DNA of 64,000 nt from Lanius collurio. Taxonomy: Eukaryota > Chordata > Aves > Passeriformes > Laniidae. The translations under genes and the position numbers were made by a program. The notes beneath the pieces are model-generated. The model did no database searches. It had not been told where the DNA came from and saw nothing but the letters and a program-made list of their open reading frames with translations. Where the stretch lies: contig JACBWW010000003.1 of NCBI GenBank assembly GCA_020086605.1, forward strand, positions 55,503,322-55,567,321, written 5' to 3'. This document shows, in pieces, positions 39,491 to 51,600 of this stretch. Numbering within the stretch: the first letter of the stretch is position 1; the number at the start of each line of letters is the position of its first letter.

Positions 39491-39543
39491 TTGCAATGAC
39501 CTGGCTGGCTCTGAGCATGCCCGAGTGGTGTTTTTCTGGCAAA

Positions 39544-39550
39544 TGTTTAC
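39544..39550 (-). promoter_or_regulatory. KLHL38: FOXO-type motif GTAAACA (upstream of KLHL38)
   Basis: The minus strand reads GTAAACA, an exact match to the preferred FOXO core, just upstream of the GC-rich block. This is a motif match only. Confidence 0.35.
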
Positions 39551-39659
39551 ATATAATAAATAGACACGGAGAGGAAAGTTCACTTATAAAAGTCCTGGCT
39601 GTCCGTTTGGAAACAGCGGCAGGACCCTGTCCTAAAGTGCCTGGGAACTCTAGAAGCCT

Positions 39660-39666
39660 GTAAACA
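39660..39666 (+). promoter_or_regulatory. KLHL38: Second FOXO-type motif GTAAACA
   Basis: Another exact GTAAACA lies on the plus strand 110 bases from the first, in the opposite orientation. This is a motif match only. Confidence 0.35.
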
Positions 39667-39699
39667 GTCTGCAATGCCTCGCACTACGCTGTCACCGGC

Positions 39700-42600
39700 G
39701 TTTCATGGAGAAAGGCGGAGAGAGAAGGGCTTCCAGGGACTCCGGTGGGATGGACCGTGTCTCCACCTTATGGAGAGATCTGGGGAGCATCAGCCTGTTG
39801 CAGTGCGGTGGGAGGTGCTGAGGCACTGGGACCCCTGCATGCAGCACTACTCCAAGGTGGGCAGGGAAAGTCCAACTACCTTCACCAAGCAGACAGTGAA
39901 GCTCACTCTTGGAGCAGTTCAGCTTTATGATGCTTGATATTTCATACAGAAAACACCAGGTTGTGGTCTTTTGTCTAAGGACCTCAGGTCTAATAAACTC
40001 CTAGCAAAGAACTTCTTAATCAGATGGCTTGAGGGAACTCGGTGTTACGGGTGGGAGGACTGGAGCAGGTTGCTGCAGTGAGCACAGCATGCTGGAAGCC
40101 AAGGTTCCAGAGTGGCAATTCCCAGGGTGGCACAGAGGTCCCCAGGCCTCGATGGAGTAGCTGACTGCTGATGCCTGCAAATGAAGGTCCAAGCTCCTTT
40201 TGCAGCCAGTGAGGTCTAGTCAATACATCTAAGTCTGCCAAGTAATTCAGCTCACCAGTGTGTGCAACCTGTATTTGGGCAGGTGAACAGTCCTCCAGGC
40301 ACTGCTGGGTGTCCACAGGTGCTCAGCTGCCTCAATCACATGTAGGTGCCCACATTTAACACTCCCATGGGAGGCATCCATGATGATGGGCCTAAATCCA
40401 TCCTCAGGGCTGGGATCAGTCAAGTGCCTCGTGCCAGTGGAGGATCCTCCAGAACCCCAGCTGGTTCCCTGCTGGGGTCTCCAGCAGGTCCAGTGTGACA
40501 TGTCCCAGGTCTATGCCACGTTCCTGGGTGTTTCAAGGGAAATAGGATTGGTTGCCCTTGCCTGGGTAACTGGATTGGGTTCCTCATCTCTACTGAGATT
40601 TCTCCCTTTGTTCTAGAGTGGGGTTGAATCCAAAAATGCAGTTTCTAAGCATCACTACGACAGGGAAACACAAGGTTAAAGCATAAGTCCTTCTCATATT
40701 TTCAAAGCCAAAGCTCGCGGGTGAGTCATGTCTGCATTTAGTCACAGCAAGGCAGATGAGCAAAAATCATTGGGAGCCACAGTGCCCTTATGTCAACTCC
40801 CATGCCATGCTGGTGTTTGCAATCCTCCATATGTTCCTGCCCCTGCATCCATGGTGCAGCAGATCACAGGGATGTGGCCTGTTTCTCTAAAAATGGCAGC
40901 TTTGCATCACAGGTATGCTGTACAGGGCCTTTCCAAGAGGCTTTTCAGTGCAGTGTAGCAATGTAGGGAAATGCCTGAAGGCCAGTCAAAACCCTGAAGG
41001 CCCAGCCCCATGTTGAAGACAGGGTGGATTTGGGCTGGTGTAGCTTTTTGGAGGCTGCCCACACAATCTGTCTGTGTGTGCACACACACACGGTATGAGG
41101 CGAGGTGAGGGAGGGGAAGAGCAGGAACCACTGGACTTGGCTCTTGCAGATGAGTCACTCTGAGGGTAAACATGGTAATCTACAGCCTCTTCCCTCTTCT
41201 CAAGTAAAGAAATGACCCAGAGAACGATGCTGGCGTGCTGGGGAAAATGTACCCTCCCTCCCTACTCCCTGCCGCCACTGCCTCACCAGCTGGACATGAT
41301 CTTGCTATAAATATTTACAGTGGCATTAAAAACCCAAAGGAGAATTTCTCTCTCTCCTTGCCCAGGGAACATTAGCTACCCAAACAAAACGCCCTCTCGC
41401 CTTTTTTTTGCTCTGTATGTATATGCTCTTGTTGCAGTCCATTCTGATGATTGATTTAGTTTTATATCTCTCTTCTGGCTGTAACTCATTGTTACCCATT
41501 GAGTTCTGCCTCTTCTTGACAGCAGCTGTGGATTATTCTTTTAACCCTTAGAGAAACAAATGCTGTTATCTGACTTCACTAATGACTGCTTTATGGGGTT
41601 GGGGAAGGCTAGGTGGGATGTTCTTGTGCTTCCAATACTGATAAATGTGGCATTTATTTAGAAGATCCCAGGCTCGATGGCTTTGTGCAGTTACACAAAT
41701 TCCTGCTAACCTGGAGTACAGTGTGCTGTTTAAATAGCTTATTGCTCTGAAGGGGTGGGGAGGGTGGTGTGGCTCCTTGCTGAATCCCCACACAGGTCCC
41801 TGCTAATTTGGTGCCAAGGCTTCTGAGCAATGAAGCTCCTGCTGCCTGCTTTACAACTCTCTTCGTATTTTTCCCAGAAATTATGGCTTCAGACACATCT
41901 ACAACCAAATGGGCACATAAGCACTGCTTAGTTAGGATTTTCTTTATAAATAGATCAGAAATCACTTTTCATGCCAAAGACAGTATGTCCTGTATGGCAC
42001 CACTGTTGGGGGGGGAGAAGGGGGCATGAGCCTTGCTGAGAGAGTAGAGCTGTTTCTGCTGTGGGACAATCTAAATTGTCAGATAAAATCTGTTTCTAAA
42101 TGAGTTCTTGATGCAGGTTTTCTAGGGAGGTATGCTATTGACTGAACCAGACCTGAGTGTTTTTTTTTGGAAGACAAAATTCTGTATTATCATGGGAGTG
42201 AGATCTTGCACAAATAATGGTCTTGTCTTAATACCACATACAAATGGGAAAGTGGGCTCATTCATAGGGTATCTGACCCAGCAGCACTGTGGGATGTGAT
42301 GCTGCAGGTGCCCCATAACCCTTGATGGGCTGGAGCCATTGGGGGCTGTTAAAAACTGTGACCCTCTACAATTGCTGCTGTACAAATTCCATCTGTGGCC
42401 AATTTTGAGAAAACAGAAGCATCTACCAAAGAATGAACATGTTGTTGCAATGCTATATACTCACTCTGCTCCTTCTGCTCTTTCTCCTTAACTGTGTGGG
42501 ATCATTCAGTTTTGGAATTATAGTGATTGAACTTTTGATCTGACCCAGAGCAGCTCTTCTTATGTTTTAATGTAATGGGATGATGAAATGTCTGTTATCA

Positions 42601-43069
42601 TGCACTAAGCAACAGAGTGGAAAACCCCTGTAATCTGACCTGCCAGCAGGCAGGTGCACAGAGATTGGTGATGTCAGACAACTTCTAAAACTCATATACT
42701 GATCCTATTACAATTCAGGTGAAAATGAACAAATATGGATTAAGAAAAAGGACTGTTCAAGGCTGAGACTTCACTGAGCTTATTCAGTGTTGCATGCGCT
42801 GTCTCAATGACTACCAGCCCCCACAGTAATCAAGAGACAGATCATCCCTTTACCCAAGTTTTCAGTCTAAATTGATAGGGGATGAGAAAAAATATCCCTT
42901 ATTATGGTCTTAATAAAACTGGGAGAGGGAACAAAACCCAGGATTAACATTCCTCATTGTATAAAGAGACAGTTACAGGGACTATAATTAATCAGATGCC
43001 ATGGAGAGGATGGGAGGATGCCTCAAGCACCAGTGGTGGCTGGTTGGGGTGACAGCTCAGCCCAGGCTG
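39700..43069. other. Intergenic sequence between KLHL38 and ANXA13 (right of KLHL38)
   Basis: No coding exon was recognised. It contains a short alternating TG/CA stretch at about 41073-41091 and a muscle-type motif pair near 41.3 kb. The remainder shows no structure I can name. Confidence 0.5.
41287..41313. promoter_or_regulatory. E-box plus MEF2-type motif pair
   Basis: CAGCTG (41287-41292) and CTATAAATA (41305-41313), a match to the MEF2 core CTAWWWWTA, lie 12 bases apart, about 2.8 kb upstream of the KLHL38 start codon. Such pairs are typical of skeletal-muscle enhancers. Function is inferred only. Confidence 0.3.
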
Positions 43070-43310
43070 GGAGAACACTTGGTTTCTCAGGGACTTGTCC
43101 AGTTGAACTTCTGAAATCTTGATGGATGCAGATTTCACAACCTCTCTGGGCAATCTGCTTCCATATGTCTGATAGGAATTTCCTTTGTTGCAATTTGTGA
43201 ATGTTGTCTCTTGCCCACGGAAAAGTCTTTCTTTCTGCTGCTGCTAGTTGTCAGCTATGTGATCTTCTTCCTATTCTTTTAAGTCCAAATATCCTTATGA
43301 TCCTTCTCTC
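43070..43310 (-). mobile_element. CR1 LINE fragment (antisense)
   Basis: The plus strand shows the reverse complement of the CR1 3-prime region: TTCACAACCTCTCTGGGCAA and TCTGCTTCCATATGTCTGAT correspond to the CR1 block GGAACAGGCTGCCCAGGGAGG on the other strand. It is diverged and truncated. Confidence 0.7.
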
Positions 43311-44639
43311 TCATTCCTCTGTAACTATTATGTTATTAATTTTCCATTTAGCTGCTCAGCAAATATCATTTACCTGAGTGCTATTGCCACATCTTCCATT
43401 CACATTGGTATGATACTTTCCTGTATTTGGTTCTGATTTTGTAGGCAAGGGTAACAGGCTACATCTGCAGATACTGATCTTGAACCCCTGATCTAAACTT
43501 ATAGAGGCATGGGGACAATTTTTACAGCATCAGAGTCACAGAGCAACTTCCCAAGAGTCACTGTTTGCATTGTGTACAGATAGAGAGGTACAGCATGTAA
43601 TTCAATAATGACTTTGGCCCAGTATATGTGGGTGTGAAGATGTGTGGGCTCCTGGCTTGGTTTCAGGCCAATCTCTAATTAAAGAGTGAAAGATTAAGAT
43701 GAAAGCAATTGCATTCATCTTTAGTCAAAATGACCTACTAGCGTTAATTAAAACAGTCTTCAGGCAAAAATAAATTTAGCTGCCAAAGTTATGTGCTTCA
43801 CATAAAATAAGGATGTTTGAGGAGTGCTGAGCTTCTAGAGGTTTCACAGAAGCCACTTATACAGCTTTAGGAACTCTTGTTGGAATATCTTAAAACAAAT
43901 CCTTTGCCTAAACCAGCTACTTCATGTGTATTTCAGACACCCGCTGGCTTTTTCTTCAAACTACATCATTTGAGAATGGGTACCTGCCAGCTTATCTTGG
44001 TCTGAGCATACAGTGTGCTGGGGTATAAAATATCACCCTATCACTGAACACCAAAGTAGATTCTTCATCTATCCTTCCTATAGTCTCTGGTTACAAGAGA
44101 CCCATGGCAACAGCAACAAGACACAGATTCTACATTACTCTGTTCTTTCTGGGTCTGAACATTAAAATATCTGTGGTAAAGGAATTCAGGCATTCAGGAT
44201 ATGCCCCTGATATTTTCAGGTGGCTAGAAATGTTGCCAAAGAAGTATCAGGCCTTTAAAATATCAGAACATCCTATTACACCTTTGTGAGACACCAAAAA
44301 TTGTTCTTAAAAGCCACACATCTGTCCCATCTCCCATTTATCTTGCCCCATCTTATAACCAGATGGCCTGGTGCTACTGCTGTGACATTGATCCAAGAGG
44401 GGAAACACAGGTCCAGTTCTTTAGAAATACTGTTTTAAATGGGAATTTGATGCCATCAGTCATCATACCTCAGAGGGCCTGAAAGACCCTTCATCATGCA
44501 CAGTGGTGGTGCACTCAAAAGGGGAAAGGGGCTCTGACAAAGAGAAACACTCATTAACCCATCTCCTTGATGTAAATTCTTCACTCTCCTCTTCTTACTT
44601 GTCTGGTTCTGTTATATTATTTTTCATCTACATCTTCTC
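43311..44639. other. Intergenic sequence, no gene recognised
   Basis: AT-leaning sequence between two CR1 fragments. Open frames are short and lack family resemblance. Confidence 0.5.
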
Positions 44640-44840
44640 TCATATGATTATAAGATCTTAGGGTAATTCAGGGAGGAAGTGACCTCCAGTGGTCTCTAAT
44701 TCAAGCTCCTGCTCAAAGCAGGGTGAGCCATGAGATCAGACCAGGCTGCTCAGAGTTTTATTCAGTCAGGTCTTGGAAACATCCCAGGATGAAGACCATG
44801 CAGCTGTCCTGAGGCCCACATCTTCCTCTCTAGGAACAGC
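44640..44840 (-). mobile_element. CR1 LINE 3-prime fragment (antisense)
   Basis: Reading on the plus strand, ATGATTATAAGATCTTAGGG and GGAGGAAGTGACCTCCAGTG, then ACCAGGCTGCTCAGAG and GGTCTTGGAAACATCCC, follow the usual order of a reversed CR1 tail. The CR1 3-prime end is at the left. The right boundary is approximate. Confidence 0.7.
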
Positions 44841-45305
44841 ATTTCCCTGCCTGACAGATCTACCTCACAAAAGACCCACCTCTTCCCCTGCTATGCTCCT
44901 GCACCATGTCCCTGGAGGTGGTGCTGGTGGGGACTGCAAGTCCTTATCTCTTTCATGGGGTGACTTAGGAGGTGACTGTGCTGAGAGGGCCACTCACTGA
45001 TAGGGAAATCACTCTGGCCTTCCCTGTTGACAGCAGGATTTTAATCAGGGCCTGACTTACATTAATTCACAGCCCTCAGGTTGTTTAAGGAGCTGTGATA
45101 ATGAGCTGAGAAGAAATTACTATCCATTTTCTCTTGGCAGGACTCTAACAGCATGACATGACGTTCATTGAATTGAGGAAAGAACAGGGATAATCTTCAG
45201 AATGCGAAAAGACAGAAAATCTACCCAGAAGAAACAATGCCAGAAGATTCCTCCACATATGCAAACACAAAGAGGTTAATTTAGATCTAGTTTTTTCAAC
45301 ATGTC
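44841..45305. other. Intergenic sequence downstream of ANXA13
   Basis: No gene was recognised between the CR1 fragment and the ANXA13 poly(A) signal. Confidence 0.5.
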
Positions 45306-45311
45306 TTTATT
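45306..45311 (-). terminator. ANXA13: Candidate ANXA13 polyadenylation signal
   Basis: AATAAA on the minus strand lies about 195 bases downstream of the ANXA13 stop codon, implying a short 3-prime UTR of about 210-220 bases. Confidence 0.6.
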
Positions 45312-45502
45312 GCTTAAGGGCATTTGGCAAGATAGCCATAACATAAACCTCATGTCCAACATTACTTGGCAACATATTTCCCAGCTGGAAAGAAAATAAA
45401 TTGGATTTTTTTCTTTGTGCTAATGCCACATTTTTTGGATGCTTTTTTGGAAATTAATCAAGAGATGGCTGCTCAGCATGTCTCTTCATTCTTGGTGGGC
45501 TT

Positions 45503-45622
45503 TTAGTGCAAAATTGCCAGCAGCAACTTTCTGAAGTCCCCAGAGGTGTCAGATCGGACAGCTTCAGCTAACGGCTTCTTGTACATTTGCTGGAACTTCT
45601 CCTTTATTGCTGGCAGGTCGCT
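45503..45622 (-). CDS. ANXA13: ANXA13 last coding exon (repeat 4 end, stop)
   Basis: A 120-base exon after the acceptor GTCTCCTCAG encodes [20 protein letters not shown], then [19 protein letters not shown] and stop at 45505-45503. Ser occupies the first position, where the human protein has Val. Confidence 0.95.
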   Translation of the reverse strand, partial: SDLPAIKEKFQQMYKKPLAEAVRSDTSGDFRKLLLAILH

Positions 45623-48600
45623 CTGAGGAGACACCAAGAGCCTCTTTAGAAGAGTGGTGAATGTTCTGAGTAATATGCCCTGCTCCTACCAGCGCCCCTG
45701 GGGTCTGATTCAAGGGCCACCCCACCCAGTGGGAGTAGGAGAGGAGAACGCAGGAGGTCTAAAAATCTTGGAGGACTTTCAGCTTAACATTTGGATTTGA
45801 GGTAAGCCCATGTCAGATGGTGGTGAGGGGATGCTAACTGTGAAGAGGACCTGCATGGAAAGCTGTGCCAGGTGGCTGGGAGAATTTCTGCCCAGTGGTG
45901 CTGTGCCAGCACAGGCTTGGTACTGGAAAAACTCACACAGGTCGCTGTGAACTCCTGAGGTCATCCCACGGTGGCAAACAGGGAAAGAAGCACTTGCTAG
46001 GAACTATGACTAAAAGTGTTTTGTTCCTCCCACAGAAGTAATTTTCTGGTTACTAGGCAGAGGGAGAAATAAACTCCTTGTCTTGAGCTTTCTTGTGAAA
46101 AGGCACCTAAGGCACAGCTCTGATCTTTATCACGGTGGGTTTTAAACGTTATAATGACTGGACTGTGTCTTAATAGAGAGAATACCCTGGAGCCTAATTT
46201 TTCACTCTGTGGATCATTGAGAAATATACTTTCCTCATCTCTATGAAAAGCTCCTCCTCTGTGTCAGTTGAAACAGTCATGGGGTTACAACCTACACAGC
46301 TTAGAAGGAAGATTTAAAGACTGTGCTTAAATATCTCAAATGTCTTGTGAAATTTTGTGCTCCTTAAAATGACAATTAACTCCTTTGGCTTTTTACTTTT
46401 GTTCTCTCTTACCCATCTGTTTTTCCCAGCTGGAACCAGAGAAAATTGGCAACATATGTTTATAAGCAATTCTCAAATTGGGAACTGCTGCTTTATCATT
46501 AATTAACTAGGAATTACTTTTACACATCCTACTGGGGCCAGACCTCCCCATGGGTTGGTTTTAACCAGGTACAGTTGACTCCACTTGAAATTGCCTGCAT
46601 GCTTCCTGGTTTAGTTCCTTTGAAAACAGAAATAGATGCAATATCAAAATTAGAGTTGCCTGGGTACAGAAGCAGAGTGTGACCACTGATGTCACTGGGC
46701 TGAAAAGGGTTCGCTGAGCACATGATCTATCAGGACTCATTCCATACCCTCTACATTTGTATTTTTCCCAGAGCTGATGTGAGGCATTACAGGACACAGG
46801 GTACCCTACCTCAGCCCTGGTCACAAGGATGCGAATCAAGGTCTCTTCATCAGTCCCAGCTCCTTTCATTGACTTGTGCAGAAGTGTGGCAAAGTAACCT
46901 GGGCAGTCTTTGGCACAGCTGACTAAAGAAAACAGTAAGAGGCCTCATTACACTTGTACATTTACAGTTTGTGATACAACTCCAAGTAGAATTAAGTAAG
47001 TAAGAAAGAAAAGGAAACTCCAGTATTTATGCTTAGACATATGGGATGGCAGGGCTTTTATTCCGAGACTGATCTGCAGTCAGTATGCAAGCAGAAATCT
47101 TGGAGTATGAATGGGGATTTACATTTTTCCACAAGGAAAGTGTGTTACACATTGAGATTACCAGCACTGAATACTCTGCCATTCCACAGTGAAAATGACA
47201 TGAATGAGAATGAGCATTTGCCCCTATGGGGTTCCTCTTGCTTATCTATTCTAGGGGTAGCTGCTCACTCTGCAGATCACAGGAGGAAGATCTGGGAGAG
47301 CCTAGATCCAGATGAATAACAGCAATACCAGTAAGATAACCAGAGACAGGGCACAGTCAAAGTCAACCCTAGTGCTAAATTGCTGTCAAGGACTCTGTAC
47401 ATTTTTGTGGTGGCTGGCTAGCACACTTCTCATGATGCTCAAGCATCTGCTGGAAGTTATCACCAGCCATGGTCCCAGGGCCAGCTTGGAGGTGGCCACC
47501 CTGTGTCAGAGGGCAAATAATTTAGCTGTGTCTAGCAAGTTTCATTTTTAAAACCAAGGAGTCCTAATCACTACTGAAAACTGTCTCTTCTATTCCTGGC
47601 AGATAGGTCAGCTCAGTTTAGGGGTATCTTGATGGCTGCTGCCAGGCTGTACACAGACCCCTAACAACCAATGTCAGGCGATGGCAAGAACTAGAAAAGA
47701 AAGGTCTTGAAACAATTGTTTTTTACCTAGGGTCAGATAAGCCTTCTCCAGATCTCCAGATGTTTCACTTTTAATGGATTCTTCTATGTCCTTCCCACAC
47801 ACCTATGGGAACAAAAAGCCGTAAGAGCTTCTGTCTGTACATGTCTTCCCACTGTCCAAACGAGCATCAGATTCAGGATCCAATGGCAAAAGATCAATCC
47901 AGATCCTTTAGAGCCTTTCCAACAGAGTAATTCGAGGGCAAATGAAGTTCTCCTCCAGTGTAAGTGCTCACAGAGCCACTGGCACCAAGAGAGGGTCTAT
48001 GCAGCCAGGTAAGGTAAGGTTAAGAGATGGATAACCTACATCATGCAGTCCCAACTATCTGACAGCTTTAGGACAAAGAAGCTGCAGCTTCTTCTTGAGT
48101 GACCCCGGCTTGGGAGAAACTGTTTGAGCTTTCTCTATCCCCTCTATCAAAGGCTCTGGATGGCTCCCACACAAATAAGATAATTTTTGGAACTTTACCA
48201 ACTCTATGAAGTTCTGTTACTTATTGTCTTTGGCTTCCCAGGCAAAGTTTACAAGCACCGCAGTTGTCCCAAAGTTTTGTATTATTCTGTAGGGAAGGGG
48301 ACAAGCAGACTGTCTCTTCAAAACAGAGTTTATCCTGACTTCTGTGAACTTCAGGAATCTCAAAGGCTTTTAATTTGCTCTGCTTTGCCTATCAGGATGT
48401 TCCTGCATGATTCAAGACTCTGACTTTTAGGTCAGATCTGGGAAACTGTGTGTACAAGGCAGCAAGGGCATCATGTGAGGCTTTAGGGCTTAAGTTCTGC
48501 AAACCACCAACCAGGTTTAGATCTTGCCCTATATATCTCTCCAGCTGAAGAGAAAGGCATGTTTGCAAGATTTGGGCTCTAATCTTGGCCTACTTTGAGT

Positions 48601-51600
48601 GCAGCCAGGCAGGGTATAGTGGATTGGTTTGGGCAACCTGATCTGCTTGGCTTTAGGAATCAAAAAGCCAAGGTAGCTTGGCTATTGGAGTGTTTAACTG
48701 AACCCCCAGGGTCTGGGCCACTGCAAGGAAGAGAGTATCAGTTTGTGACTGGGTTTGTTCTCCTGCCAGCAACAACCCAAAACTTGGATTAAGCTGCAAA
48801 TGTTTTTCTAACTATTGGTTCCTTATTATGCTGACACTGAAATATGGCTTTGACTGGAGCTCTTTTCATCTTCAGTGCCTAAGGCTACAGCTTTCTGATG
48901 AAATCAAGAGTTCAGGACTGTGAGCCAGAGGCTGGAGGGGAACCCTTTCCTGAGAATAAATGTCACTTCTGAGCTTCCACCTTGCTGCCAGGAGAAGGAC
49001 CTTGGATCTCCCATTGCTTTGACTTTCTGAGGTAATTTCCAAGCAAGATATCTCCATATCAGGCCAGGTTCAGGTCCAGGCATGAGTGAAATGTCCCTGC
49101 TGGGTGACACAGGGAGAAGTACTAAACAGCCAGGATCCTGCTGCCAAATTTGCCTTATGTTTGGAGACAGGGGAAAGCACAGCAAAGCACCTGCACAGGC
49201 CATCTGCCCATTGTGGGCAGAGAGGAAAAGGCAGGAGATAAGCTTCTCCTCAGCCAATATAAGCATGTGAAGTGGGGGGAACAGGAGGAGACACTTTGCC
49301 ATGGTCTGTTTAGGAGAAGGAGGTGAAAAGACCAGAAAAGCAAATCCTCCCTTCAGGGCAGGCATTTGTGAGCCTGTCCCTTTGCTGCAGGAAGAGGAGT
49401 ACCTACTGCTGCTGTGGGAAGGAACGGTCATCGTGATATTTATTTGGCTGAATATTGTGTAGGTTATGAAGGGGAATGGGTTCTTCACTGGCAGAGATAC
49501 AGCTTCTCCTCTAAAACACTTATCCTGTAAGCTCAGGATACAGTTGTATGTTTTCCAAGATTCTTAAAGCATTCAAGAAGTTATAAAATGTCAGATAAAG
49601 GATTGTCCACTACATACAACCATTTAGGGTGGAAAAGGCTATTCAGATCATTACATGTCATTGTAGGGTCTGCACCTATACGTCAGGGCCTATGCACCCC
49701 ACATTGCAGACGATAATAACTCACCTTTTCATAGGCTTGAAAAGTAGCTCTCAGCTGGCTATAGCTTCTCTTTGCTAGGACCACATTGAAAGCCAGCTCC
49801 TCTGTTCCCCAACGGCCTTCTCCTGCCTTCAAAATCACATGTTATTCCTTGGAAGCACTTGTTTTTACATAGTAGAGACATGAAGTCAGCCAGAGCCCTT
49901 GACTCACCAAGCTCCAGCCCCTGCCCTCCTTGGTTGGTGTCTTTAGTGCCCCCGAGGCAGCCCTTGCTGCGCAGCACGGGGAAAAAGGGATTTTTGTACA
50001 ATTGCACTTACTTTATACAGATCTGAGGCATCTTGCTCTGCAAGCTCTGCATTAACCTGTTGGGTCTCATCTCGGGTTGCCTGCAGAAAAGGAGATGCCC
50101 GTAAAAAACACCAGACCAAGTGCTGGTTCCTTTTCAGCTCGTGGCCCTGCAGATATTTTGGCAGGAGTTTTGCTGCCATCTGCTGACAGGAGCCCCGTGA
50201 TGGGCACGGCGGGACTCGGGTTCGACGGGAACCCTCTGGGTAGGGTTTATCCCCCGGCCTTGTGTGCTGTGTGCTGGGGCCCTGATGAGATTGCAACGCT
50301 GATGCCTCTGGAGCAGGAAGGTTCCCAGTACCTGCACTGGAGTGCTGATGGTTTTCACGGTGCTGGATATGCCCTGGTAGCTGTGAAATGTTCTCATGAC
50401 TAACCCACATACTCTGAGCATTCACCAACACTGTCGTCCCTGGGAGAAACTATGAAGGACTGATTTATGAAAAAAAAAGAATAAATGTATTTGCCACCCC
50501 TGAAAATATACAAGAGGTTGAAGAGAGCTGTATCAATGCTTCCCAGAATGAGTATCTTAACTGTGATGGATTTAGCGAGGTGACTGTTATGTCTTTAAAG
50601 CTTCTTGTATTTATTCAGTCTTTTCATTTCCCAGGGCTGTCAGATCAGACTGGCCACCACATTGCATTCCTAGATGGGCTCCTATTTTTCTTAGTTATAA
50701 TGTATCTTTATGACAATATTGGTTTTCTGTTTTATTTCATGAAAGAAGTTTAAAATAAAGTCTGTTCTAATGGAAAACATGCTTTTTTGATGAATGAAAA
50801 ACTAACATAACAGCAATCTCTTTCATAGCTGTTCTGTATCTATCCGAATTCTAAAATGCTTAGCTGAGATGGAAATAAGATTTCATGGTTTGGGACAAAA
50901 TTCAGAATAATGGGGTCATGACCTCGAATGAGTATTCTAGCCTTTACCATGGTATAAATAACAGTGAAACAATCCTGTTATTTTCAAAGTATCAATGTTT
51001 ATAAAATTATCTGTGGCTTCATAAACTAAAATTGTACATATTAAAAAGCCATATATACAAAAGGCTCCTATACTGAAGAATGCCTTTTGTTTACTGTAAT
51101 TACCTCATTAATATTTTACATATCATAACTGCATTATTATAAATACCAGCCAATACTTATTATGATTACTCAGGCGAAAAAAGGAAATATCTCTGTCAGG
51201 CAGCTGCATAAGAGAAAAGTCCCCAGCCTTACCTCTAGCACCATGACTAATATCTTCTGTAGGGAGCCACTGGTGTCACTTTTAACATCAGTTTCTAGAT
51301 CTCTATCAAACACTGGGAAGAAAAAAAAATCTCTGAGAGTTCAGCCAGTAAGAAAGGATTTAAATGAAGGTGTTTGAAAGACAAAACTACTTACAACGTT
51401 TGTAGGCCTCCTTTATGTTTACAATTTCCTAAGAAAACAAAAAAAATAAATAAGTAATAATCAAATAAATAAATAAAACAAAGAAATCATATTAATTATT
51501 AAATAAATGAGTAGACAAAACACCAGCAAGTCAGCACCATGCCTGTACTGTATGAGGCGTAGCAACCAGAGGGGTGGGAGAAGCCATGAATTCCCAGTCT

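Noticed and set aside
39582..39591. TATAAAAG on the plus strand as the promoter of a plus-strand gene
   Set aside because: No plus-strand coding region with any family resemblance follows. It was kept only as a note because the sequence is nearly symmetric and could be chance.
40020..40520. GC-richer stretch with overlapping open frames on both strands
   Set aside because: No recognisable protein similarity and no splice-linked partners. It may be an old repeat, but I cannot name one.
48904..49488. 194-codon minus-strand open frame within ANXA13
   Set aside because: It lies wholly in an intron, shows no domain or family likeness and has no splice continuity with the annexin exons.
49943..50431. 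162-codon minus-strand open frame
   Set aside because: It overlaps the 69-base ANXA13 exon at 50012-50080. Within that exon it gives the annexin peptide, but the rest reads into introns on both sides.
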